Assembly: GCF_040253635.1 (NCBI RefSeq)
Contig: NZ_JBEJGX010000003.1
Location: 3,782,001 to 3,846,000 of the forward strand
Reading direction: 5' to 3'
Source of the DNA: Streptomyces sp. Edi2
Lineage (GTDB): Bacteria > Actinomycetota > Actinomycetes > Streptomycetales > Streptomycetaceae
DNA: 64,000 nucleotides
Every line of letters starts with the position of its first letter. Positions within the stretch are counted from its first letter, which is position 1. Below the pieces are notes generated by a model. The model searched no databases, had not been told where the DNA came from, and saw only the letters and a program-made list of their open reading frames with translations. This document shows, in pieces, positions 44,198 through 52,272 of this stretch. Position numbers and translations under genes: made by a program.

Positions 44198-45880
44198 TCA
44201 GATATCGGGGCCGGAGACGTAGGTGAACGATCCGGAAGGCGTGCCTCCAGGGCCGGCGACCGTGACGTCAAAGGTGCCGGTGGTGCCGCTGGGCGGGGAC
44301 GTGGCGGTCACCGTGGTGTCGGAGACGATCTCGAAGGGCGCCAGGACGCCGTGGAAGGTGACCTGGTCGGTGGAGGACAGGCCGGTGCCGGTGAGGGTCA
44401 CCACGGTGCCGCCGGAGGTCGGTCCCGTGTCGGGGCTGACGCCGGTGACGGTGGACGGGCTGACGTAGGTGTAGGTCGGGCCGCCGGCGCTGCCGCCGGC
44501 GGTGAACACGGTGACGGCGACACCGCCCGGCCCCGGAGCGCCGGCGGCTCGGACGGTGAGCTGGGTGTCGGACACGGTTTGGACGACGGCCCGGGTGGGG
44601 CCGAAGTACACATCGATCGCCCCGGCGAGGTTGCGGCCGGTGAGGACGATCTCCTGGTCGCTGCCGGCGACAGGGCCCGCGGCGGGGCTGATGCCGGTGA
44701 GGGCGGGCAACGGCACGTAGTAGAAGGATCCGAGGGTTCCGGTGCCGCCCGGGGTGGTGACCGTCACGGGGACGGCGCCGTTTCCGGCGGGAGTGGTGAC
44801 GGTCAGCGAGGTCGCCGTATTGGCGGTGATGGCGGCCTGGGCGGAACCGAAGCGCACGGCGCCGGCATTGGCCAGGTGGTGACCGGTGACAGTCACCACC
44901 GTTCCGCCTGCCGTGCGCCCCTGGTCCGGAATCACCGTCGTCGCCATGACACCGACGGTGCCGGCGCCGGAGTTGGTCACGTAGGCGTGTGTTCCGTCGG
45001 GGAAGACCGCGATACCGGTGGGGCCGTCCCCCACGCCGATGTTCTCGACGACGGCGCGGGTGGCGGTGTCGATCACGCTCACCGTGTCCGGGGAGGAATT
45101 CGCCACGTACACATGGGCGCCGTCCGGGCTCACCGCCACGAAGCGCGGCTGGGCGCTGACGCCGATGGTGGCGGTGACGGCGCCGGCTGCGGTGTCGATC
45201 ACGCTCACCGTGGAGTTGGCGACGTTCGTGACGTAGACATGGGCTCCGTCCGGGGTGACCGCCAGCAGGATGGGGACGCCGCCGACGGGGATCGTGGCCG
45301 CGACGGTGTCCGTGGCGGTATCGATCACGCTGACGGCACCGGAGGAGAGGCACGCCACATAGGCGCGGGTCCCGTCCGGGGTGATGGCCACACCGGTCGG
45401 CCCGGCCCCGACGGTGACGGTGCCGGTAACGGTGTCGGTGGCCGTGTCGATCACACTCACCGTGTTGCCGGCCTGCTGCGTCACGTAGAGGCGGGTGCCG
45501 TCCGGGGTGACCGCAGCCATCGTCGGCCCCGCCGCAACGGGGATGTTCGCGACGATGGCGTTCGAGGCCGTGTCGATCACACTGACGAGGCCGTCGCCGG
45601 AGACGGTCACATAGCCGCGGGCGCCGGTCGGACTGATCGCCACATAGGAGGGGCCGGCGCCTGTCGGGATGGTGCTGCTGACCGTATCGGTGGCGGTGTC
45701 GATCACGCTCACCGTATTCGAGCCCTGGTTGGCCACATAGGCGCGGGCGCCGCCGGGGGCAAGGGTAATTCCCCCGGGTGTGACACCCACGGGAATCACA
45801 GCCCCCGCCAAGAAAGCGGCACTTAATCCGGAGTTGCGCGCCTGGCCGGGCGCCGGAATTTCTGAAGCATAGGCGAACAT
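44198..45880 (-). CDS. YVTN beta-propeller and IPT/TIG repeat protein
   Basis: This 560-residue protein has a seven-bladed-type propeller of YVTN repeats (residues about 30-310), each with a version of VTPDGTRAYVTN and TVSVIDTATDTV, followed by three IPT/TIG Ig-like domains (GISPAAGPVAG and VSPDTGPTSGGTVVTLTGTGL types). Such proteins are usually exposed at the surface and bind ligands. The N-terminus (MFAYASEIPAPGQARNSGLS) lacks a recognisable signal peptide, so export would need another route, or the start is misjudged. The ATG at 45880 follows AGGGAG. Repeats are highly similar, suggesting recent internal duplication. Confidence 0.88.
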   Translation of the reverse strand: MFAYASEIPAPGQARNSGLSAAFLAGAVIPVGVTPGGITLAPGGARAYVANQGSNTVSVIDTATDTVSSTIPTGAGPSYVAISPTGARGYVTVSGDGLVSVIDTASNAIVANIPVAAGPTMAAVTPDGTRLYVTQQAGNTVSVIDTATDTVTGTVTVGAGPTGVAITPDGTRAYVACLSSGAVSVIDTATDTVAATIPVGGVPILLAVTPDGAHVYVTNVANSTVSVIDTAAGAVTATIGVSAQPRFVAVSPDGAHVYVANSSPDTVSVIDTATRAVVENIGVGDGPTGIAVFPDGTHAYVTNSGAGTVGVMATTVIPDQGRTAGGTVVTVTGHHLANAGAVRFGSAQAAITANTATSLTVTTPAGNGAVPVTVTTPGGTGTLGSFYYVPLPALTGISPAAGPVAGSDQEIVLTGRNLAGAIDVYFGPTRAVVQTVSDTQLTVRAAGAPGPGGVAVTVFTAGGSAGGPTYTYVSPSTVTGVSPDTGPTSGGTVVTLTGTGLSSTDQVTFHGVLAPFEIVSDTTVTATSPPSGTTGTFDVTVAGPGGTPSGSFTYVSGPDI

Positions 45881-46194
45881 GACACTCCCTGAGACAGACG
45901 GGACGACCTTGTCCCGCACACGGAAATGCCTGCTTCACCGCATGGGCAACAGCGAGCAGTAAACCGGCCGTAGTCGCACCGGAGAAATACACACAGCGAT
46001 GGAGAATACCCTCCCGGGGAAAGTATTTGAAGCCCGCGTCCATACCTCCGATTCTCGGATAATCATTCCACTTCCGATTCCGCTTGCCCCGCTTCCACTT
46101 CCGGTGCCGCTCCCCTGTCGCCACAGGGTCGTGCGGACCCGGCGGACAGCGACCGGCCGCCCTGCGCACCCGCACCCTCGAACCTGACACTGAA
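45881..46194. other. Divergent promoter region of YVTN and thiolase genes
   Basis: About 315 bases without a gene. The segment around 46010-46080 is less GC-rich and contains GATTCTCGGATAATCATTCC, a likely regulatory area. The regulon palindrome lies at the right border. A small frame at 45999-46187 is not supported. Confidence 0.4.
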
Positions 46195-46211
46195 TCTGAT
46201 GTACCGTCAGA
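46195..46211. promoter_or_regulatory. Regulon palindrome 9 (TCTGATG-TAC-CGTCAGA)
   Basis: One mismatch to consensus with the same TAC centre as site 1. It ends only three bases before the ATG of the thiolase gene, where the -10 region of a leaderless promoter would be expected. Confidence 0.75.
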
Positions 46212-46214
46212 TTC

Positions 46215-47399
46215 ATGACTCCAGGGCCCCGTTACGGGAATCGCAAGGTCGCCGTCGCCGGAGTGGCCCTGTCCGACTGCGGGCGCGTGGACGAGGCCAC
46301 CCCGTACGCCCTGCACGCCCAGGCCGCCCGCCGGGCACTCGCCGACAGCGGCCTGGACCGTTCGGTGATCGACGGCTTCGCCTCGGCCGGCCTGGGCACC
46401 CTCGCCCCCGTCGAAGTCGCCGAATACCTGGGACTGCGCCCCACCTGGGTCGACTCGACCTCGGTCGGCGGATCCACCTGGGAAGTGCTGGCCGCGCATG
46501 CCGCCGACGCGATCGCCGCCGGCCACGCGAACGCCGTACTCCTCGTCTACGGCTCCACCGCCCGCGCCGACATCAAGGCCGGGCGCCGCACCTCGAACCT
46601 CTCCTTCGGGGCGCGCGGCCCGCTCCAGTTCGAGGTCCCCTACGGGCACTCCCTGATCGCCAAATACGCCATGGCGGCACGCCGCCATATGCACCAATAC
46701 GGCACCACCCTGGAGCAGTTGGCCCAGGTAGCCGTCCAGGCACGCGCCAATGCGGCGGCCAACCCGGACGCCATGTACCGCGATCCGATCACCGTCGACG
46801 AAGTCCTCTCCGGCCCGGTGATCGCCGACCCGTTCACCAAGCTGCACTGCTGCATCCGCTCCGACGGCGGCTGCGCGGTTCTGCTCGTCGCCGAGGACTA
46901 CGTCCAGGACCTCGCCAAGCCTCCCGTCTGGGTTCTCGGTTCCGGCACCTCGGTCTCCCACACCACCATGTCGGAGTGGGACGACTTCACCGTCTCACCC
47001 GCGGCGGTCTCCGGCCGGCTGGCCTTCGAACGCGCCGGCGTCCGCCCCTCCGAGATCGACCTCGCCGAGATCTACGACGCCTTCACCTATATGACCCTGG
47101 TGACGCTGGAAGACCTGGGGTTCTGCGCCAAGGGCGAGGGCGGCGCCTTCGTCGAGAAGGGGCGGCTGCTGCGGGACGGGGAGTTGCCGGTCAATACCGA
47201 CGGGGGCGGGCTGGCCGCCTGCCATCCCGGTATGCGCGGCCTGTTCCTGCTGGTCGAGGCGGTACGCCAGCTGCGTGGCGAGGCCGGCCCGGACCGCCAG
47301 GTGCGCAAGCCCGGCGGCGCGTTGCCCCAGCTCGCGGTCGCCTCGGGTACGGGCGGCTGGTTCTGCTCGTCGGGGACGGTGGTGCTGGGGCGGGGTTAG
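46215..47399 (+). CDS. Thiolase-like protein without the catalytic cysteine
   Basis: This 394-residue protein belongs to the SCP-x/acetyl-CoA acetyltransferase-like branch (KVAVAGVALSDCG, DPFTKLHCCIRSDGG, EIYDAFTYMTLVTLEDLGFCAKGEGG, NTDGGGLAACHPGM). Where thiolases carry the nucleophilic cysteine, this sequence reads SVGGSTWE (about 83-90), so it cannot work by the usual ping-pong mechanism. Retro-aldolases of the Ltp2 type and carrier-like paralogues share that feature. It may pair with the DUF35 protein encoded at 51541-52131. No ribosome site is visible, and the palindrome abuts the ATG, so a leaderless transcript is probable. Confidence 0.85.
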   Translation: MTPGPRYGNRKVAVAGVALSDCGRVDEATPYALHAQAARRALADSGLDRSVIDGFASAGLGTLAPVEVAEYLGLRPTWVDSTSVGGSTWEVLAAHAADAIAAGHANAVLLVYGSTARADIKAGRRTSNLSFGARGPLQFEVPYGHSLIAKYAMAARRHMHQYGTTLEQLAQVAVQARANAAANPDAMYRDPITVDEVLSGPVIADPFTKLHCCIRSDGGCAVLLVAEDYVQDLAKPPVWVLGSGTSVSHTTMSEWDDFTVSPAAVSGRLAFERAGVRPSEIDLAEIYDAFTYMTLVTLEDLGFCAKGEGGAFVEKGRLLRDGELPVNTDGGGLAACHPGMRGLFLLVEAVRQLRGEAGPDRQVRKPGGALPQLAVASGTGGWFCSSGTVVLGRG

Positions 47400-47457
47400 G
47401 GCCTGCCTTCAAAGTCCCGTCGTTCGCCCGCAGGGCGGGCCTCGTGGTGGACGGCGG

Positions 47458-48240
47458 CTACCCGGCGGCCGACGGACGGGTGATGACGCTGAAGGCCGTC
47501 CCGAAGGGATCGACGATCGGGGCCATGCGCCCGTAGGGGGCGTCCTCCGGGGTACCGGTGCCGCCGCCCGCGGCGAGGGCCCGGGCGACCAGCTCGTCGG
47601 TGTCCGCGACCTCGAACACCGTCTGCCAACGGGACGCGGTGGCCGCCGGATCGCCGAAGATGCCACCGATCTCATGGCCGTCGGGGCGGCGCAGGAAGGT
47701 GAAGTCGACATCGGGGAGGTCGTCGTTCCCGTCGAGAGTGAAGTCGAAGACGGCGGCGTAGAAGCGGCGGGCGGGGCCGGGGTCCGGACACGCGAGGTCG
47801 TTGCGGACCAGCGTGCACGGCTCGTTGACCAGCTCGCAGCCCGGCAGCGCACGCCCCTGCCAGAGGCTGAAGCGGGCGCCGGTGGGGTCCGCCACGACAG
47901 CCGTACGGCCCAGGTCCGCCACGTCCGCGGGCGGTGCGAGCACACGTCCCCCACTGACGGCGATCTGCTCGGCCGTCCCGTCACAGTCGTCCGTGGCGAC
48001 GTGGACGTGCCACCAGGACTCGCCCTCGACGTCGGCGGCGGAGACGGAGACGGGCCGCAGCGCCGCCACCCGCCGGCCGCGCAGCAGGCACAGGGTGTAG
48101 GGGCCACTCGCCGCTGACCGCTCCTCGCACTCCCAGCCGAAGAGCGCGCCGTAGAACGCCTTCGCTCGGTCGAGGTCGGGGACCCCGAGGTCGATCCAGG
48201 CCGGCGTTCCGAGCGGCTGATTGGTGCTGACCTCGCTCAA
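47458..48240 (-). CDS. Double-unit VOC family protein
   Basis: This 260-residue protein contains two glyoxalase-like units (residues 10-125 starting GTPAWIDLGVPDLDRAKAFYGALFGWE and 135-258 starting CTLVRNDLACPDPGPARRFYAAVFDFT). The pattern resembles YdjH/CFP30B-type VOC proteins, some linked to antibiotic resistance or hydroxyacid metabolism. Metal-ligand residues are only partly obvious, so binding rather than catalysis is possible. It is convergent with the thiolase-like gene and divergent from the FAD monooxygenase gene, sharing with it a promoter region that contains a palindromic operator. Confidence 0.82.
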   Translation of the reverse strand: MSEVSTNQPLGTPAWIDLGVPDLDRAKAFYGALFGWECEERSAASGPYTLCLLRGRRVAALRPVSVSAADVEGESWWHVHVATDDCDGTAEQIAVSGGRVLAPPADVADLGRTAVVADPTGARFSLWQGRALPGCELVNEPCTLVRNDLACPDPGPARRFYAAVFDFTLDGNDDLPDVDFTFLRRPDGHEIGGIFGDPAATASRWQTVFEVADTDELVARALAAGGGTGTPEDAPYGRMAPIVDPFGTAFSVITRPSAAG

Positions 48241-48349
48241 CTTCTGCTCCTTCGCGGTGACACTGCCCGGGCCGACGCTAGTGAGGGTCGAGGACAGGGT
48301 GTGTCCTCCTTGCCCCGTTCGTCGCGGGCAAGGATATGAACAACTGTCA

Positions 48350-48378
48350 TAGACAAGCGTCTAAGACGCTCGTATAGT
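48350..48378 (+). promoter_or_regulatory. Promoter with operator in its spacer, upstream of FAD monooxygenase
   Basis: TAGACA (48350-48355) and TATAGT (48373-48378) form a near-consensus -35/-10 pair with a 17-base spacer. The spacer contains the perfect palindrome AGCGTCT-A-AGACGCT (48356-48370), ideal for a TetR/MarR-type repressor. It drives the monooxygenase gene starting at 48473. This operator differs from the 14-copy palindrome. Confidence 0.7.
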
Positions 48379-48472
48379 CGGAGCCATCGGTCGGCGCGTG
48401 CAACGACGACCGAGCCCGCGCGTACCCGGCGCAGTCCGCTCAGGAGCACCACACCCCGAAGGGAATCCCGCC

Positions 48473-49963
48473 ATGAGTTCCGCCGTGCATCCCGCCATGG
48501 GTCCCTCCATGGGTCCCTCCATGGAACCCGCGCTGTCCGGCACCGACCGGTCCCCCCGCACGACACCCCGGACCGTGCTGATCTCCGGTGCGAGCATCGC
48601 CGGACCGGCGCTCGCTTACTGGCTGCACCGCTACGGCTTCGCGGTGACCGTCGTCGAGCGCGCCCCCGCACTGCGAACCGGCGGCTACAAGGTCGACATC
48701 CGGGGCGCCGCGATCGAGGCCGCCGAGCGGATGGGCATCCTGGAGGACATCCAGCGCGCCAGTACGGACATGCGGACCGGCGCGTATGTGAACGACGACG
48801 GCAAGCGGATCGCCACCCTCCCCGCCGATATCTTCGGCGCCCGGGCCGGCCGTGACGACGAGATCATGCGCGGCGATCTGGCGCGCATCCTCTACGAACG
48901 CACCCGGTCGGACGTCGAGTACCTTTTCGGCGACTCGATCACCTCGATCACGCCGGTCTCACCGGTCTCACCGGTCACGCCGGTCACGCCGGTCACGCCG
49001 GTCACGCCGGTCACGCCCACCGATGATCTCGACGACCGCGAAGGCGTCGGCGACCGCGAAGGCACCGACAGACTCGAAGGCGTCGAGGTCACCTTCGAGC
49101 GTGCCGCCCCCCGTCGCTTCGACTTCGCGGTCGGCGCGGACGGGCTGCACTCCACCGTCCGGCGGCTGGTCTTCGGCCGGGAAGAGCAGTTCCTACGGCA
49201 CCTCGGGGCGTATATCTCCGCCTTCTCCCTGCCGAACGAACTGGGCCTGGAGCGCGAGGAGTTGTACCACGCCCAGCCCGGCAGCCTGATCTGCGCCTAC
49301 AGCTCCACCGGGGACCCGGCCGCCAAGGCCTGGCTCAGCTTCCGCTCGCCGGAGCTGCCCTACGACCACCGGGACCAGGAGCAGCAACTGGCCTTGCTGG
49401 AGGCCGCGTTCGCGGACGTAGGCGTCCTCCCGACCGGAGGCTGGCGTGAGGTCCCACGGCTGCTCGCGGCGGCCCGCGAGGCGAGCGACTTCTACTTCGA
49501 CGGGATGCAGCTGATCGAGATGGACCGCTGGTCGCGCGGCCGGGTGGTGCTGCTCGGCGATGCCGCGTACTGCTCTTCGCCCGCATCGGGCCAGGGCACG
49601 GGAATGGCGCTGGTCGGGGCGTACGTCCTGGCCGGAGAGCTGGCGGCAGCCGGCGGTGACCTGGAGGAGGCCTTCGCGCGCTACGAGGAGGAGATGCGCG
49701 GCTATGTCGCGGTCAACCACGCGCAAGCGGCGAAGTTCGCCCGGGAAATGACGGCGGACACCCGGCGGCAGATCCGCTTCCGGCATCTGATGCTACGGAT
49801 CCTGCCCTGCATGCCGTGGAAGAGCCTGATCGCGAAGAAGATCGCCGAAGACGTGCAGCGTGGAGCCAACGCGATCACGCTCAAGGATTATCCGGCCGCA
49901 CCGGTATCGGACGGGGCCGCCGCTCCGCTCCGGCCGCCGTACGCCCCCGCGTACGCTGCCTGA
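48473..49963 (+). CDS. FAD-dependent monooxygenase (PHBH/TetX-like)
   Basis: This 496-residue group A flavin hydroxylase has the dinucleotide motif SGASIAGPALAYWL (about residues 41-54), the DG motif in FAVGADGLHSTVR, and GDAAYCSSPASGQGTGMAL binding the FAD ribityl and pyrophosphate. Such enzymes hydroxylate aromatic or polyketide substrates with NAD(P)H and O2; TetX-like ones inactivate antibiotics. A seven-unit TPV/SPV repeat encoded by a 9-base tandem (48951-49019) and an acidic stretch interrupt the domain near residues 162-200. GAAGGGA precedes the ATG. Its stop is one base from the PNPOx gene start, giving a coupled two-gene operon under the palindromic promoter. Confidence 0.88.
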   Translation: MSSAVHPAMGPSMGPSMEPALSGTDRSPRTTPRTVLISGASIAGPALAYWLHRYGFAVTVVERAPALRTGGYKVDIRGAAIEAAERMGILEDIQRASTDMRTGAYVNDDGKRIATLPADIFGARAGRDDEIMRGDLARILYERTRSDVEYLFGDSITSITPVSPVSPVTPVTPVTPVTPVTPTDDLDDREGVGDREGTDRLEGVEVTFERAAPRRFDFAVGADGLHSTVRRLVFGREEQFLRHLGAYISAFSLPNELGLEREELYHAQPGSLICAYSSTGDPAAKAWLSFRSPELPYDHRDQEQQLALLEAAFADVGVLPTGGWREVPRLLAAAREASDFYFDGMQLIEMDRWSRGRVVLLGDAAYCSSPASGQGTGMALVGAYVLAGELAAAGGDLEEAFARYEEEMRGYVAVNHAQAAKFAREMTADTRRQIRFRHLMLRILPCMPWKSLIAKKIAEDVQRGANAITLKDYPAAPVSDGAAAPLRPPYAPAYAA

Positions 49964-49964
49964 C

Positions 49965-50780
49965 ATGACTGATCAGCCCGGGCACCAGGACACGCCGGAC
50001 GCCGTTCCCGCCGGCGCCACCGCTCACCACTCCGACGCCGCGGACGCCGCGGACGCCACGGACGGCGCGGACGGGGCGGACGGCGCGGAAGCCACGGATG
50101 CCACGCACACCGGGGGCGCCGCGGAAGCCCGCGCGTTCCGGGAGCTGCTGCGCGGGCTGCGGGTCTGGGACGTCGAACTGCCGGCGTTCGACATGGCCAC
50201 AGCGCCGGACGACCCCCTGCCACTGTTCCGGCAGTGGCTGCGGGAGGCCGCCGAGGCCGGCGTCCCCGAGCCCCACACCATGACGCTCGCCACGGCGGAC
50301 GCGGACGGCGACCCCTCCGTGCGAACCCTGATGCTGCACGACGCCGACGAGCGCGGCTGGCACTTCGCCTCGCATCGCGGCAGCCGCAAGGGCCGCGATT
50401 TGGCCGTACGGCCGCGGGCGGCGCTCGGTTTCTACTGGGCGGCGGTCGGCCGTCAGGTGCGGGTCCGGGGGTCGGTGACCGTGGCGGGCCCCGAGGAGAG
50501 CGCGGCCGATCTGCACCATCGCTCCACCGGCGCGCTGGCCGCGGCGCTGGTCGGGCGGCAGAGCGAGGTGCTCGGCTCGACGGCGGAGCTGGCGCGCGCC
50601 TCGGAGGCCGCATGGGAGCGCGCCCGTCGCGAGCCGGAGGCACCGGTGCCGAGCTGGACGCTGTACGTACTGCGGGCCGAGGAGGTCGAGTTCTTCCAGG
50701 GCGACGCACAGCGCCGCCATGTACGTCTCAACTACCGCTACGAGGGCGACGGCTGGCTGAAGGAACTCCTCTGGCCGTGA
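49965..50780 (+). CDS. Pyridoxamine 5'-phosphate oxidase-like flavoprotein
   Basis: This 271-residue protein has the PNPOx split barrel: PHTMTLATADADGDPSVRTLMLHDADERGWHFASHRGSRKGRDLAVRPRAALGFYW followed by RQVRVRGSVTVAGPEES, and the C-terminal dimerisation motif HVRLNYRYEGDGWLKELLWP. Related proteins oxidise pyridoxine phosphate or serve as FMN/F420 oxidoreductases; without the full PLP pocket, the substrate is open. The first 75 residues carry an Asp/Ala/Gly/Thr-rich tandem segment (encoded 50030-50135). It is coupled to the FAD monooxygenase gene with a one-base gap. Confidence 0.85.
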   Translation: MTDQPGHQDTPDAVPAGATAHHSDAADAADATDGADGADGAEATDATHTGGAAEARAFRELLRGLRVWDVELPAFDMATAPDDPLPLFRQWLREAAEAGVPEPHTMTLATADADGDPSVRTLMLHDADERGWHFASHRGSRKGRDLAVRPRAALGFYWAAVGRQVRVRGSVTVAGPEESAADLHHRSTGALAAALVGRQSEVLGSTAELARASEAAWERARREPEAPVPSWTLYVLRAEEVEFFQGDAQRRHVRLNYRYEGDGWLKELLWP

Positions 50781-50788
50781 GTCACGGA

Positions 50789-50805
50789 GCGAGCCGGAGG
50801 CTCGC
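50789..50805. terminator. 7-bp hairpin between convergent genes
   Basis: GCGAGCC and GGCTCGC form a perfect stem with a three-base loop, nine bases after the PNPOx stop and next to the end of the leftward acetyltransferase gene. Confidence 0.55.
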
Positions 50806-50807
50806 CC

Positions 50808-51296
50808 TCACAGCTGCCGGTACATGATGTGCAGCCCCACATAGCCCTTGGTGGGGTGCAGGAAGCCCTCGGGGAGGGTCGTCATGATCCGGAAGCCCAG
50901 GGACTCCCAGAGGGCGACGGCACCGGTATTGGTCTCCACGACAGCGTTGAACTGCATCGCGCGATAGCCCTCGGCGCGGGCCCAGTCCAGTACGTGCTCC
51001 CCCAGGGCCCGGCCGACGCCGCGTCCACCGCACTGCGGATCGACCATGAAGCTCGCACCGGCGATATGTGCGGCGCCGCCCATGTGATTGGGGTTCATCT
51101 TGGCCGTACCGAGCACCGTGCCGGACTCGTCGACGGCGACGACCGTGCGGCCGGGTGCCGTCAGCATCCACATCTCGCGGGCCGTGGCCTCATCGAGATC
51201 CCGGGGGTAGGTATAGGTCTCCCCTGCCGCCACGATGGCGTGGAGGAAGGGCCAGATGGCGGGCCAGTCGGCCGCGGTCGCCTCACGTATCAACAC
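50808..51296 (-). CDS. GNAT family N-acetyltransferase
   Basis: This protein of about 162 residues has the GNAT fold: LIREATAADWPAIWPFLHAIV at the N-terminus, the acetyl-CoA loop HIAGASFMVDPQCGGRGVGRALGEHVLDWAR (Q/RxxGxG/A as CGGRGVG), and NTGAVALWESLGFRIMTT. It transfers an acetyl group from acetyl-CoA to an amine; members of this subgroup resemble PhnO/Pat-like acyltransferases. The start is a GTG around 51296, where the family N-terminus VLIREAT begins; a GTG two codons earlier is equally possible. Confidence 0.85.
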   Translation of the reverse strand: MLIREATAADWPAIWPFLHAIVAAGETYTYPRDLDEATAREMWMLTAPGRTVVAVDESGTVLGTAKMNPNHMGGAAHIAGASFMVDPQCGGRGVGRALGEHVLDWARAEGYRAMQFNAVVETNTGAVALWESLGFRIMTTLPEGFLHPTKGYVGLHIMYRQL

Positions 51297-51374
51297 GGCC
51301 ACAGCATCCCGCGGACGCGGCGGACCCGCCACCGCAATTCGCCGCGGCCCTGAACGGCAGCACGGGGCACGTGA

Positions 51375-51535
51375 GCCCAGGGGCGGCGCCGGGCTCAGGG
51401 GCGACGCCGGGGCTCAAGGGCGACGCCGGGGCTCAGGGACGACGGCCCGGGAACCCAGGAGCCGGGCCTCAGGGGCCGGGACTCAGGGACGAGAACCCAG
51501 GGCGAGAGCCCAGGGGCGGGACCTCAGGGACGCAC
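51375..51535. repeat. GGGCTCAGGGGCGACGCC-type tandem repeats
   Basis: Imperfect units built from GGGCTCAGGG/GGGCTCAAGG plus CGACGCCGG fill the space upstream of the acetyltransferase and downstream of the DUF35 gene. The first three units are almost identical. Slippage-prone, no gene. Confidence 0.6.
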
Positions 51536-51540
51536 CGGCG

Positions 51541-52131
51541 TCACACGGGCCGGAACACAGGAATGGCAACCCTCCCGCCTGCCCCACCACCAACACCATC
51601 ACCAACGCCCTCACCCTGGCCCTCGCCCGCGCCCGCGCCCGCGCCCTCGCCCGCGCCCTGGCCCGCGGCCGCGTCCTGCCCCTCCCCCTCTCCCTCGTGA
51701 CGGAAGTGCACGGCGAGCGGCATCCCGATCCGCAGTTCCGGCTCCGGGCAGTCGGTGATCTCGGTCATCATCCGGGGGCCTTCGACGAGATCGACCACGG
51801 CCGCCACGTACGGGACCCGCTCAACGAAGGGCGGGAGATCGTTACGGTGCACCACGGACCAGGTATAGAGAGTGGCGCGTCCGCTGGCCGGCACCCAGCC
51901 GACATCCTCACTCCAGCAGTGCGGGCAGAACTCACGCGGGTAGTGATGCACCGCACCGCACCCCTCTGCCCGGCAGCGACGCAGCAGCAGTCGCCCCTCG
52001 GCCGCCGCGTCCCAGTACGGCCTGGTGAAGGCATCCACCTCCGGCAGATCGAAACGCGCCGCACTCCTCGCCCCACGCGACACCGCCCCCTGCGCCCCTC
52101 CCGCCCCAGCCCCAGCAGTCCCAGCCATCAC
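51541..52131 (-). CDS. Zn-ribbon OB-fold protein (DUF35) with low-complexity tail
   Basis: This 196-residue protein has the DUF35 zinc ribbon (CRAEGCGAVHHYPREFCPHC, spacing CX5C rather than the usual CX2C) and OB fold (GRATLYTWSVVHRNDLPPF...YVAAVVDLVEGPRMMTEI). Near the C-terminus about 40 residues are a Gly/Glu/Ala/Gln repeat (GEGEGQDAAAGQGAGEGAG type, encoded 51560-51700), interrupting the OB fold before its last strand. Such proteins partner thiolase-like enzymes. GGAGG lies upstream of the GTG-ATG start pair. A palindrome at 52165-52181 precedes the gene, matching the one at the thiolase-like gene 46215. Confidence 0.85.
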   Translation of the reverse strand: MMAGTAGAGAGGAQGAVSRGARSAARFDLPEVDAFTRPYWDAAAEGRLLLRRCRAEGCGAVHHYPREFCPHCWSEDVGWVPASGRATLYTWSVVHRNDLPPFVERVPYVAAVVDLVEGPRMMTEITDCPEPELRIGMPLAVHFRHEGEGEGQDAAAGQGAGEGAGAGAGEGQGEGVGDGVGGGAGGRVAIPVFRPV

Positions 52132-52164
52132 GCGGACACCTCCACCGATTCGGCCTTCACGATA

Positions 52165-52181
52165 CCTGACGATGCGTCAGT
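52165..52181. promoter_or_regulatory. Regulon palindrome 10 (CCTGACG-ATG-CGTCAGT)
   Basis: The inner CTGACG/CGTCAG arms are perfect; both outermost bases differ from consensus. It ends 33 bases upstream of the DUF35 gene start. Confidence 0.72.
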
Positions 52182-52272
52182 TCAACCGACACGGAACCCC
52201 TCACGCAAGGGCCCCTGCGCAATCCACCGCTCCCGCCGCACGACCACGCCACCTCCCCACCCTCACCCACCC

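Noticed and set aside
44268..46961. An 897-codon minus-strand frame opposite the thiolase-like gene and through the YVTN gene in another frame
   Set aside because: Composition is dominated by Arg/His/Gly and it contradicts the strong YVTN and thiolase frames.
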